In this document: positions 1 through 8,154 of the stretch, in pieces
Layout: each line of letters starts with the position of its first letter
Numbering within the stretch: position 1 is the stretch's first letter
DNA from: Emcibacteraceae bacterium
GTDB taxonomy: Bacteria > Pseudomonadota > Alphaproteobacteria > Sphingomonadales > Emcibacteraceae
Length of the DNA stretch: 64,000 nucleotides
Assembly (NCBI GenBank): GCA_041396985.1
Contig: JAWKXO010000003.1
Span: forward strand, 496,001-560,000
Direction of reading: 5' to 3'
The notes under the pieces: generated by a model
What the model saw: the letters and a program-made list of their open reading frames with translations, nothing else
The model's database searches: none
What the model was told of the DNA's origin: nothing
Made by a program: the position numbers and the translations under genes

Positions 1-1271
1 CGATTAGTCAGCTTAAACATATTTTCGGGGTTAAGATGACCGGTCATAACCTGTTGGAACAGGTGGGATCGCTGATCAGTAAACTGGGCGAAATCAACAG
101 CACGACTTTATTGATCGGGATTGGCTGTCTCATATTTCTATCCTATGTCAGAAGCGGATTGATGGGGCTTTTGTTAAAGGTGGGAATTGGTGAAAAGGTA
201 GCGAATATTCTGGTTAAAGCGGGGCCCGTTTTTGCCGTTATTGCCACCATTATTCTGGCTTCCGGACTTTCACTGGATCAGCAGGGTGTGGATATCGTCG
301 GTCTGGTGCCACAGGGATTACCGAAATTGCATATGCCGGATTTAAGCCTTGAACTGATTGAAAAGCTTGGCTCAGCCGCCATCCTAATCAGCCTAGTCGG
401 ATTTGTTGAATCCATTTCCGTGGCGCAAACGCTGGCCGCAAAAAGACGGCAGCAGATTGACCCCAATCAGGAACTCATCGCCCTTGGCATGAGCAATATC
501 GGTTCTGCCGTTTCCGGCGGGTACCCGGTAACCGGCGGTTTTGCCCGCTCGGTCGTTAATTTTGATGCCGGTGCGGTGACCCCTGCAGCGGGTGGCTTTA
601 CAGCGATCGGTATCGCCCTGGCGACAGTATTCTTAACACCGCTGCTTTATTTTCTGCCCAAGGCAACATTGGCGGCAACCATCATTATTGCGGTACTCAG
701 TCTGGTGAAAATCAAGCCGATTGTTGAAACATGGCGCTATAGCAAAGGTGATTTTTTTGCCATGTTCCTCACCATCGTTCTGACCTTGATGATGAGCGTT
801 GAGATTGGAATTACAGCCGGTGTCGTCAGTTCCTTTGTCCTTTTCATGTATCGGACAACCGTACCCCATTATGCGGTGGTCGGGCAGGTCGCGGGCACTG
901 AACATTTTCGAAATGTGAAGCGGCATAAGGTTATTACCGACCCGCGTATCATTTCGGTCCGCGTTGATGAAAGCCTTTATTTTTCCAATATCCGCTATTT
1001 TGAGAATGCAATAAATGAACTGGTTGCCTCAAACCCGAAATGTGAGCATGTCATTCTTATGTGTTCCGCGGTCAATTCTATTGACACCAGTGCCCTTGAA
1101 AGTCTTGAAGCGATCAATTCCCGCCTGAAAGCGGTCAATATCAAGCTTCATTTGAGCGAGGTCAAGGGCCCGGTCACTGACAGGCTGGCGCATAGCCATT
1201 TTCTTGAGAACTTAACAGGTAAAATATATCTTAGCCAGTATGAGGCTTTTAAAGCCTTAACCGCAGAGTAA
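1..1271 (+). CDS. SulP family anion permease with STAS domain, 5'-truncated by the window edge
   Basis: The frame is open from the first bases of the window, with no stop upstream of the ATG at 36, so the gene starts outside. About 422 residues are visible against roughly 550-600 for the family. The remaining part has several hydrophobic helices typical of the SulP transport core, including an internal segment with the motif VTGGFARSVVN. The last ~110 residues form a STAS domain, with the IDTSALESL helix typical of SulP and anti-sigma-antagonist folds. SulP proteins carry sulfate, bicarbonate or other anions across the inner membrane; the substrate cannot be read from the sequence. The cydAB operon begins 22 bases downstream on the same strand, so co-transcription is possible. 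Confidence 0.88.
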   Translation, partial: ISQLKHIFGVKMTGHNLLEQVGSLISKLGEINSTTLLIGIGCLIFLSYVRSGLMGLLLKVGIGEKVANILVKAGPVFAVIATIILASGLSLDQQGVDIVGLVPQGLPKLHMPDLSLELIEKLGSAAILISLVGFVESISVAQTLAAKRRQQIDPNQELIALGMSNIGSAVSGGYPVTGGFARSVVNFDAGAVTPAAGGFTAIGIALATVFLTPLLYFLPKATLAATIIIAVLSLVKIKPIVETWRYSKGDFFAMFLTIVLTLMMSVEIGITAGVVSSFVLFMYRTTVPHYAVVGQVAGTEHFRNVKRHKVITDPRIISVRVDESLYFSNIRYFENAINELVASNPKCEHVILMCSAVNSIDTSALESLEAINSRLKAVNIKLHLSEVKGPVTDRLAHSHFLENLTGKIYLSQYEAFKALTAE

Positions 1272-1293
1272 TGATCAGGACGGGAAATATGAA

Positions 1294-2709
1294 ATGTCAG
1301 AATTTTTTTCAGCGGAAATATTAGCCAGGGCACAATTCGCCTTTACCATCGCATTTCATATTGTCTTTCCGGCTTTTTCAATCGGGTTGGCATCCTATCT
1401 GGCTGTGCTGGAGGGGCTGTGGCTTAAAACCGGAAAAGATGTTTATCTGGTCTGTTTTAAATACTGGAGGAAAATTTTTGCCGTCGCCTTTGGTATGGGT
1501 GTGGTTTCCGGCCTTGTCATGAGTTACCAGTTCGGCACCAACTGGTCGGTTTTTTCCGATAAAACGGGGCCAATTCTCGGCCCGCTGATGGGGTATGAGG
1601 TTTTATCCGCCTTTTTCCTTGAGGCCGGTTTTCTGGGGATTATGTTGTTCGGAATGAATACGGTTGGTAAAAGGCTGCATTATTTTGCCACCCTGATGGT
1701 CGCATTCGGCACCCTCTTTTCCGCCTTCTGGATATTAAGCGTGAACAGCTGGATGCAGACACCGGCGGGATACGCCATCAATGATGCCGGTCAGTTTATT
1801 GTTTCAAGCTGGTGGCAGGCGATATTTAACCCGTCTTTTCCATATCGTCTGGTGCATATGGTACTCGCGGCCTATCTGACGACGGCATTTGTCGTTGGCG
1901 GTGTTGCCTCCTATCACCTTTTAAGGGACAGCAAATCGGAAAGTGCCCGACTGATGTTTTCCATGGCGATGTGGATGGCAGCACTGGTTGCCCCGATCCA
2001 GATTGTGGCCGGGGATTTTCATGGTCTTAATACGCTCGAGCATCAACCGCAGAAAATTGCTGCCATGGAAGGGCATTTTGAAACCACCAGGGGTGCGCCG
2101 CTGATCCTGTTCGGTCTTCCTAATGAAGATAAAGAACAGGTTGATTATGCTGTCAAAATACCAAAACTTGGCAGCCTGATCCTGACCCATGAAGCGGATG
2201 GGGAGGTTAAAGGCCTTGACGCTTTTGCTGAAAATGAAAGGCCGCCGGTCACCATCGTCTTTTTTGCCTTCCGGATTATGCTGGGCATTGGCTTTCTGAT
2301 GCTGGGCCTTGGCATCTGGAGCCTGATTGCAAGGGTGAGAAAAAATCTGTTTGAAAGCAGGGCCATGTATTATGTGTCGTTGCTGATGGGGCCGTCCGGT
2401 TTTATTGCCGTCCTGGCTGGATGGATTGTCACCGAAGTGGGGCGTCAGCCCTATACGGTTTATGGGCTTCTCAGAACGTCTGATTCCCTTTCACCCATTG
2501 CGTCACCGGCTGTTGCGACGTCGCTGGCGATATTTGCCGCCGGATATTTTATTGTCTTTGGCACGGGTGTTTTATATCTGCTGCGGCTGATGCGAAAAAG
2601 CCCTGATGATATGCAGCGGATGGATCGGGGGCTTCCATTGCGTGCGGCGGGAACCACGCCCATTGCTGCCTATCAGAATGATGACTTGAATAAGGGGAAA
2701 GCAAAATGA
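1294..2709 (+). CDS. cydA: Cytochrome bd-type quinol oxidase subunit I, cyanide-insensitive (CIO) type
   Basis: This 471-residue membrane protein is the haem-bearing subunit of a cytochrome bd oxidase, which reduces O2 with electrons from quinol. His22 (in FTIAFHIVF) and His188 (in PYRLVHMV) match the axial haem ligands, and E102/E110 lie in the conserved membrane acidic pair region. The Met of FRIMLG is the probable third ligand. The quinol-binding segment GDFHGLNTLEHQP is followed by a short Q-loop, and the protein ends with GRQPYTVYGLLRTSDSLSP. Short Q-loop and this C-terminal motif are features of the CIO/CioA subgroup rather than E. coli CydA (522 aa). The stop overlaps the start of cydB by four bases (ATGA), which suggests translational coupling. 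Confidence 0.95.
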   Translation: MSEFFSAEILARAQFAFTIAFHIVFPAFSIGLASYLAVLEGLWLKTGKDVYLVCFKYWRKIFAVAFGMGVVSGLVMSYQFGTNWSVFSDKTGPILGPLMGYEVLSAFFLEAGFLGIMLFGMNTVGKRLHYFATLMVAFGTLFSAFWILSVNSWMQTPAGYAINDAGQFIVSSWWQAIFNPSFPYRLVHMVLAAYLTTAFVVGGVASYHLLRDSKSESARLMFSMAMWMAALVAPIQIVAGDFHGLNTLEHQPQKIAAMEGHFETTRGAPLILFGLPNEDKEQVDYAVKIPKLGSLILTHEADGEVKGLDAFAENERPPVTIVFFAFRIMLGIGFLMLGLGIWSLIARVRKNLFESRAMYYVSLLMGPSGFIAVLAGWIVTEVGRQPYTVYGLLRTSDSLSPIASPAVATSLAIFAAGYFIVFGTGVLYLLRLMRKSPDDMQRMDRGLPLRAAGTTPIAAYQNDDLNKGKAK

Positions 2710-3707
2710 TTGATTATCCACTGATTTGGGGCATACTCATCGCCACGGCAATCCTTATTTATGTGATCCTTGACGGGTTTGATCTTGGGGTGGGCATATT
2801 ATTTCCGTTTCTGGAAAGCGATGAACAAAGAAGCACGGCCATGAACACGGTTGCCCCGGTCTGGGACGGTAATGAAACCTGGCTTATTCTTGGTGGGGGT
2901 GGACTTTTTGCAACATTCCCGCTGGCCTATGCGGTGTTGATGCCGGCGCTTTATATGCCCGTGTTGCTGATGATGATTGGCCTTATTTTCAGGGGGGTAT
3001 CTTTTGAATACCGCTTTCAGGACAAGGCCCATGAAAAATACTGGGATTTTGCCTTTACCGGCGGCTCCATGCTTGCCGCCCTTTGTCAGGGTATTGCCCT
3101 TGGTGCCTTTGTGCAGGGCATAGACGTCGTTGACCGTGCCTATGCCGGCGGCTGGTGGGATTGGCTTTCACCGTTCAGTCTGCTGACCGGTATTGCTTTG
3201 GTAATTGGTTATAGTCTGCTGGGTTCAACCTGGCTTGTGATGCGTACTGAAGGGGCATTACGTGAGAAAGCCATCCGTTACAGCCGCATTACCCTGCTGC
3301 TCACGATCGGTTTTATTTTCCTGATCAGTCTGGCTACTCTTTCACTTGATCCGCAGTTTATGACACGCTGGACGTCGTGGCCTTATATGCTTTATGCCTC
3401 CCCCGTGCCGATTTTGGTGGCAGCGGCTGGTTTATATGCCTGGAAAAGCCTGGGTCATGATAAAGATTATAAAGCTTTCCTGTCAGCCATAACGCTTTTC
3501 ATTCTTTGCTTCATCGGACTGGCAATTGACATGTACCCTTATATTGTGCCGATGGAACTGACCCTCTGGCAGGCGGCCGCGCCGGACAACAGCCTGTCCT
3601 TTTTGTTGGTCGGCACCCTTTTCCTGCTGCCGATGATATTGGGCTATACGGCCTACGCCTACTGGGTTTTCCGTGGCAAGGTTAAGGACGGTGAAGGCTA
3701 TCATTAA
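2706..3707 (+). CDS. cydB: Cytochrome bd-type quinol oxidase subunit II
   Basis: The 333-residue CydB subunit stabilises the bd oxidase and contributes to the dimeric membrane core. It begins with the family signature around VILDGFDLGVGILFPF and has the WDGNETWL motif near residue 55, plus about eight or nine hydrophobic helices. Length is normal for the CIO type. It overlaps cydA by four bases and is followed, with a one-base TAATG overlap, by a 46-codon membrane protein. All three therefore form one operon. No cydD/cydC assembly genes are visible nearby. Confidence 0.95.
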   Translation: MIDYPLIWGILIATAILIYVILDGFDLGVGILFPFLESDEQRSTAMNTVAPVWDGNETWLILGGGGLFATFPLAYAVLMPALYMPVLLMMIGLIFRGVSFEYRFQDKAHEKYWDFAFTGGSMLAALCQGIALGAFVQGIDVVDRAYAGGWWDWLSPFSLLTGIALVIGYSLLGSTWLVMRTEGALREKAIRYSRITLLLTIGFIFLISLATLSLDPQFMTRWTSWPYMLYASPVPILVAAAGLYAWKSLGHDKDYKAFLSAITLFILCFIGLAIDMYPYIVPMELTLWQAAAPDNSLSFLLVGTLFLLPMILGYTAYAYWVFRGKVKDGEGYH

Positions 3708-3847
3708 TGAATGAACAGGAAATGGATAAGCCGGAGCAAAAAAGATGCCTGCTTGAAAAGCTGGCCTGGTTTGTCGGCATTTGGCTTGCCAGTGTATTGG
3801 CGCTTGGTGTTGTCAGCCTGATCTTAAGATATTTTTTAAACGGCTAA
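3707..3847 (+). CDS. DUF2474-type single-span membrane protein of the bd oxidase operon
   Basis: A 46-codon frame starts at the ATG that shares its A with the cydB stop (TAATG) and ends at TAA 3845-3847. The product has a short charged N-terminus (NEQEMDKPEQKR), then one hydrophobic span, FVGIWLASVLALGVVSLIL, and ends RYFLNG. Size, the W-x-WLAS-like span and the place directly after cydB match DUF2474 proteins found at the end of CIO-type cydAB operons, comparable in role to CydX/CydZ small subunits. The family assignment is from recognition of the pattern; a role in oxidase assembly or stability is inference. The gene is below the size that many gene callers accept. Confidence 0.8.
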   Translation: MNEQEMDKPEQKRCLLEKLAWFVGIWLASVLALGVVSLILRYFLNG

Positions 3848-3856
3848 TTTCCGGCT

Positions 3857-4522
3857 TTATTTTTTGGGCCAGATACCATACCCGCTTTTCATGCGTTCGC
3901 GCACTTCGGTAATCTGCTGTTTTGATAATATATGTGGCTTACCAAGTTGGCAGGCCAGATGATATTGCTGACAAAGTGCCTCCAGCTCGCCTGCGCGCCA
4001 TAAGGCCTGTTTCAGATCAGCACCGCAGGCAATCATACCATGTGTGCCAAGAAGACAGCCTGTCCGGTCCTTAAGGGCGATAAGCGCATTTTTTGAAAGC
4101 TCGGCACTGCCATAATGGGCATAATCGGCGCAGCGGATACTGTCGCCACCGAAAACCCCGATCATATAATGAACGCTTGGAATGTCGCGGCGCAGCATGG
4201 AAAGCGCCGTGGCGTAGGTTGAATGGGTATGGACAACCGAATTGATATCGTCCCGTTCATGATAAATATCAACATGGAATTTCCATTCGGATGACGGCCG
4301 GTGTTTGCCGACCGCTTCACCGGAAAGCCCGTCACCGACAAGCAGCATGATATCCTCCGGCACCATATCCTCATAAGCCATGCTGCTTGGGGTTATCAAT
4401 ATACCATTTTCAACACGGATACTGATATTGCCTGATGTGCCCTGATTAAGGCCGGAACTGTTCATCCACAGGCAGGCATCTATGATTGACTGACGAATTT
4501 CGGTACTGTCTTTTTTGATCAT
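3857..4522 (-). CDS. Class II aldolase/adducin family protein (FucA/AraD-like)
   Basis: The 221-residue protein has the class II aldolase fold: NQGTSGNISIR near the N-terminus (phosphate-binding loop), ITPSSMAYEDM, the catalytic glutamate in SSEWKFH, the zinc-binding HTHS motif, and a later zinc-ligand histidine in LLGTHGMIACG. Such enzymes cleave sugar phosphates such as fuculose-, ribulose- or rhamnulose-1-phosphate in a Zn2+-dependent retro-aldol reaction. The true substrate cannot be named, because no sugar kinase or isomerase lies next to it. The frame is open back to an ATG at 4582, but the start at 4522 gives the usual family length and removes a non-conserved 20-residue leader. It is convergent with the cyd operon, nine bases from the DUF2474 stop. 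Confidence 0.85.
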   Translation of the reverse strand: MIKKDSTEIRQSIIDACLWMNSSGLNQGTSGNISIRVENGILITPSSMAYEDMVPEDIMLLVGDGLSGEAVGKHRPSSEWKFHVDIYHERDDINSVVHTHSTYATALSMLRRDIPSVHYMIGVFGGDSIRCADYAHYGSAELSKNALIALKDRTGCLLGTHGMIACGADLKQALWRAGELEALCQQYHLACQLGKPHILSKQQITEVRERMKSGYGIWPKK

Positions 4523-4605
4523 TTTTTTGTCCACAGTATATGTATCAGCTGAAGACGATATCATGATAAGACAATCTGTCAAACATATCAGTACTGCAAT
4601 TATAT

Positions 4606-4661
4606 AAAAGGCACAGAATCCTTGATTAGTTCACACTCGTGAATAAAGCGGATCCTGTGCC
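4606..4661 (-). terminator. Stem-loop terminator after the double-PAS chemotaxis gene
   Basis: GGCACAGAATCC (4610-4621) pairs with GGATCCTGTGCC (4650-4661) with one mismatch. A small inner hairpin, TTCAC-GAGT-GTGAA, sits in the loop. Read on the minus strand the structure is followed by TTTTAT. It lies just after the stop of the chemotaxis gene that ends at 4670. Confidence 0.6.
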
Positions 4662-4669
4662 GTAAGTGA

Positions 4670-6262
4670 TTAAGAGGCTTTATTTTGTAAGCTTCTGTAT
4701 AATTTTGTGCCTTCTTCGGCATAGTTATTGGCGTTTCCGATAGCTCCGGAAATTGAGTCAATATTGGTGTTGATTGACGCCACGGCGTCAGACGCCAGAA
4801 CCATATTTGATGCAATTTCCTTACTGGTCAATGTCTGTTCTTCAACAGCACTGGCAACCGTTGTGAAACCACATTCAACGACTTCTACAGAATTTCTGAT
4901 CTCGGAAAGTTGCTCAATGACTTCCGTGGATATCGTTTGCATTGCCGTAATTTCAGATAAAATCTGTGTCGTGGCTGTCGCCACCTGGCCGGCGAGTGAT
5001 TTAACCTCCGATGCGACGACGGCAAACCCTTTACCGGCTTCGCCGGCACGGGCAGATTCGATTGTGGCATTTAGGGCCAGCAGGTTAATCTGGCTTGCAA
5101 TTTCCTGGATCACATCAACAATATTATTCATGGACTGCGCTGCCGAATTCAGACGCTGTGTTGACTGGTCGGCATTATTGGCAATTTGCATGGTTTTGCT
5201 TACCTCAAGCCGTGAATTTTCCATGCTTTGGGCAATTTCATTGCTTGACATTTGAAACTGTTCGGTTGCCGCACTGACCGCCTGAACGGTTTCCATCGTT
5301 TGTGTTGAGGCGGCGGCGACAGACGTTGTCTGTTCGTCGGCACTACTGACAGCTTCCAAAATTTTATCAAGTCTTTCATCAACAAGGGCGCTGACGCGGT
5401 CCGCTTCCTGCCTTGCAAGAACCCCGTCCGTTATATCGGTTGCAAATTTGACCACTTTGAATGGCACACCATTCGGGTCAAAAATCGGGTTATAGGATGC
5501 CTGAATCCAGACCTCCTTACCGGCTTTACCAATCCTTTTATATTCTGCTGCCTGAAACTCGCCTCGACCAAGGGCTTCCCAGAATTTTTTATAGGCATCA
5601 CTATCACGATAATCAGCTTCAACAAATAGGCTATGGTGTTTATCTTTTATTTCGCTGAGCTGATAGCCCATGACATTTAGGAAATTTTCATTTGCTGTAA
5701 TAATTGTTCCATCCAGCTCGAACTCAATCACGGCCTGTGCCCTGTTAATGGCATCGACTTTGCCCCGACTATCGGCATTTTTAAGCGTTTGTCTGGTTAT
5801 GTCTGTAGCATATTTGACAATTTTTGTGACGTGTCCGTTTTCATCAAGGATCGGATTATAGGTAGCCTGAATCCAGACCTCCTTACCCCCTTTGCCTATC
5901 CTTTTATATTCGGCTTCCTGAAATTCCCCATTTGCGAGTTTTCGCCAGAAGTCTTTATATTCGCTGCTTTCTTTATATCGGGGATCAACAAACATACTGT
6001 GATGCTGATTTTGAATTTCACTAAGTTCGTATCCTAGTGTATGAAGAAAATTTTCATTTGCAGTGATAATTGTGCCGTCTGGCTTAAACTGGATCACGGC
6101 ATGTGATTTATCCAATGCCTTTAATAGGTCTTTGGATTTCTCATTCTGAATTTTCAGTTCTTCTATGATGGCATTCAGTTCATCGATTTTGTCATCATTG
6201 ATAATTTTAGCGTTTTCACTTTGTGTCTTTGTGTTAAATCCCCCTAATATTTTATTGAACAT
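4670..6262 (-). CDS. Soluble methyl-accepting chemotaxis protein with two PAS domains (BdlA-like)
   Basis: The 530-residue protein has no signal peptide or membrane span. After a ~45-residue helical start come two tandem PAS/PAC modules (about residues 45-165 and 166-290), each ending in the same block (VWIQA[TS]YNPI then VVK[FY]ATDIT). A methyl-accepting signalling domain follows at ~300-525, and its hairpin tip, LLALNATIESARAGEAGKGF, is intact, so interaction with CheA/CheW is likely. The PAS pair probably senses a cytoplasmic cue such as redox state or a haem/flavin ligand. The architecture resembles Pseudomonas BdlA, a biofilm-dispersion regulator, but that function is only suggested. A close relative with three PAS repeats lies at 36.4 kb. 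The start has an AAGGA ribosome-binding site. Confidence 0.9.
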   Translation of the reverse strand: MFNKILGGFNTKTQSENAKIINDDKIDELNAIIEELKIQNEKSKDLLKALDKSHAVIQFKPDGTIITANENFLHTLGYELSEIQNQHHSMFVDPRYKESSEYKDFWRKLANGEFQEAEYKRIGKGGKEVWIQATYNPILDENGHVTKIVKYATDITRQTLKNADSRGKVDAINRAQAVIEFELDGTIITANENFLNVMGYQLSEIKDKHHSLFVEADYRDSDAYKKFWEALGRGEFQAAEYKRIGKAGKEVWIQASYNPIFDPNGVPFKVVKFATDITDGVLARQEADRVSALVDERLDKILEAVSSADEQTTSVAAASTQTMETVQAVSAATEQFQMSSNEIAQSMENSRLEVSKTMQIANNADQSTQRLNSAAQSMNNIVDVIQEIASQINLLALNATIESARAGEAGKGFAVVASEVKSLAGQVATATTQILSEITAMQTISTEVIEQLSEIRNSVEVVECGFTTVASAVEEQTLTSKEIASNMVLASDAVASINTNIDSISGAIGNANNYAEEGTKLYRSLQNKAS

Positions 6263-6469
6263 TTTTTATTCCTTACCAAAATCAACTTTATAAAATGTAG
6301 TTGGAATATATGTTTAAAATATTTAATAAATTATTTAATTTTTTTAATATATCTAATTATTTAGCTAGTAGATTGTTTTAGATGCATTTTTTGAAGTAAT
6401 TTAGTTTAATTGCTGCTAAAGTACCTTAATGTTCCTGTTTAAAAATTTAACAACATATGAGTATTAATT

Positions 6470-7057
6470 TTGATCAGTGATATCAGTCCGGCAGAATTTT
6501 TAAAAAAAACTATTCTGGAAATTTGTCCCATTCGTAGTGCTGTTTTGGATGAATTCATCCGGTTATTCACTGTTAATAAAATCAAAGCAGGTGTTGATCT
6601 GATAAAGGAAGGGGATGATGGCTCCTGCGTATGGTTTATAGTTTCGGGCCTTTTGCGGTCTTATTATATTTCCCAAAATGGGGAACAGCATAACAAGCAT
6701 TTTTTTGTACCCGGAACTTTTTGTGCTCCCTTGACCTCGCTGGTGGCAAAACAGCCCAGCCCTGTTTATATTGGGTCTTTAAAAGAGACAGAGTTATTAT
6801 CAATTGACTATTCAAGGCTTGAACAACTCTATTTAAAATTTCCAGAACTTAATCTATTAGGCAGAAAACTGGTTGAATGGGCCTGGATCGGAAAGGAACG
6901 GCGGGAAACACAACTGATTATGTTGAATGCAACAGACCGATATAAAGCTTTTCAAAAAGAGTTTCCCGGGCTGGAAGAGCAGATTCCACAATATCATATT
7001 GCTTCCTATTTAGGGATTACACCGGTCCAGTTAAGCCGGATCAGAGCAAAAATATAA
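6470..7057 (+). CDS. Crp/Fnr-type regulator with cyclic-nucleotide-binding-like domain
   Basis: This is a 195-residue one-component regulator. Residues ~25-130 form the cNMP-binding beta-roll (IKEGDDGSCVWFIVSGLLRSYY). The C-terminus carries a short helix-turn-helix, HIASYLGITPVQLSRIRAKI, and ends right after it, as in the short Crp-like regulators common in Bacteroidetes. No cysteine cluster for an Fe-S centre is seen, so an Fnr-type oxygen sensor is unlikely. The start is a TTG (an in-frame stop sits at 6458). A seven-codon frame beginning ATG at 6457 precedes it. The SDR gene 75 bases downstream is on the same strand and may be a target or partner. Confidence 0.82.
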   Translation: MISDISPAEFLKKTILEICPIRSAVLDEFIRLFTVNKIKAGVDLIKEGDDGSCVWFIVSGLLRSYYISQNGEQHNKHFFVPGTFCAPLTSLVAKQPSPVYIGSLKETELLSIDYSRLEQLYLKFPELNLLGRKLVEWAWIGKERRETQLIMLNATDRYKAFQKEFPGLEEQIPQYHIASYLGITPVQLSRIRAKI

Positions 7058-7132
7058 AATTCAGCGGTCTTAACATAGGTTAATGCCTTCCTCATATAGC
7101 TCCCTATATTGGCAAATATAAAGGAGAAAATG

Positions 7133-7840
7133 ATGAAACAAAAAATATGTTTAATTACCGGAGCTTCCCGAGGGTTGGGAATTGAATTGGCCTCAAAATA
7201 TAAATCTGCAGGCTACTATCTTATAGGGCTGTCTACTCATAAACCTATGAGGGAAATATTGGCGTTGTTTGATGATTATATTTCGTGCGATTTATCGTCA
7301 GAAAACAGTATTGACAGTTTAATATGTTATATTGAGAAAAAATATCAGTCTATCGATATTCTCATTCATAACGCCGCTGTGCAGAACCATTATTCAATAT
7401 TGGAAACGACCCAATATAAAAATCTGCTTTTTAATGAATTCGCGGTAAATTTTTTTGCTCCTGTAAAAATCACATCCGGACTTTTGCCAATACTTATGCA
7501 AAAACCGTCAAAGATTATTGTTATTTCCTCATTACTGCAACTGGGGCCAAAAAAATCAGCACCCGGATATTGCAGCAGCAAAGCCGCATTATCAAATTGG
7601 GTAGCTAATTTACGGTCACAGCTTAAGCCTGCCGATATTAAAGTCGTTGAGGTAATTCCCGGTCTTATAAAAACGGAAATGACGAAGAAAGCTTCCGAAA
7701 AAGGACTTGAGCCTTCCCTTCTGGCAGAATTTATTTTCAGGAATATGGATAAGGATCAGATAATATTGCCCGGTGCCCGACTTGCCTGGCTTTTGGCTGG
7801 CTTTGCACCAAGGCTGGTCAAAAAAATATTTCTAAAATAA
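7133..7840 (+). CDS. Short-chain dehydrogenase/reductase
   Basis: The protein (about 235 residues) has the nucleotide-binding motif TGASRGLG at the N-terminus, the NAA motif region (IHNAAVQNH), the catalytic Ser in ISSLLQ, the YxxxK pair (YCSSKAAL), and the PG motif (EVIPGLIKTEM). It is therefore a classical NAD(P)H-dependent SDR. The substrate is unknown. Two ATGs at 7130 and 7133 follow the ribosome-binding site AAGGAG at 7121-7126; the second has the better spacing and is used here. It lies behind the Crp-like gene on the same strand and could be in its transcription unit. Confidence 0.87.
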   Translation: MKQKICLITGASRGLGIELASKYKSAGYYLIGLSTHKPMREILALFDDYISCDLSSENSIDSLICYIEKKYQSIDILIHNAAVQNHYSILETTQYKNLLFNEFAVNFFAPVKITSGLLPILMQKPSKIIVISSLLQLGPKKSAPGYCSSKAALSNWVANLRSQLKPADIKVVEVIPGLIKTEMTKKASEKGLEPSLLAEFIFRNMDKDQIILPGARLAWLLAGFAPRLVKKIFLK

Positions 7841-8154
7841 GAAAATCAGGAAAATATAAACTAAAATAATAATGATTGGCCGGTTGCAAAATTAATCCTT
7901 AATTCTCATTGCGGGCAGATTTTTCAAGTGGTCATATAGACTAATGTCTAAAAGATAATTTTTCGCAAAATCTTTACTATTCGAAAATGAGGGGTATTGA
8001 AAAATATCAGCAGCACTGTTCTCAATAATATTCTGCACAGGATTTTATTAGGAATTTTGCGAAAATAAAAACATCCATACCCTGAATTAGTGAATACGCG
8101 TTTTTTAATTAAAGAACTGTAAAAACTCATCTTAATCCTAACGGGAGGAACAAT
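7841..8154 (+). promoter_or_regulatory. AT-rich intergenic region in front of the TonB-dependent receptor, with an 18-bp palindromic element
   Basis: This 314-base gap has no convincing gene. It contains TAGAC-TAAT-GTCTA at 7937-7950. The 18 bases 7935-7952 are identical, in reverse complement, to 18612-18629 between the amidohydrolase and crbS genes. That makes this a candidate regulator-binding site, most likely for the CrbR-type regulator of this region (inference). A ribosome-binding site, GGGAGGA, lies about 6 bases before the ATG at 8155. Two copies of a 'TTTTCGCAAAAT'-like sequence (7961-7971 and, inverted, ~8053-8066) are also present; their meaning is unclear. Confidence 0.5.

Noticed and set aside
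4728..5255. 175-codon plus-strand frame opposite the chemotaxis gene
   Set aside because: Mirror of the repetitive coding sequence of the signalling domain; no plausible start or domain.
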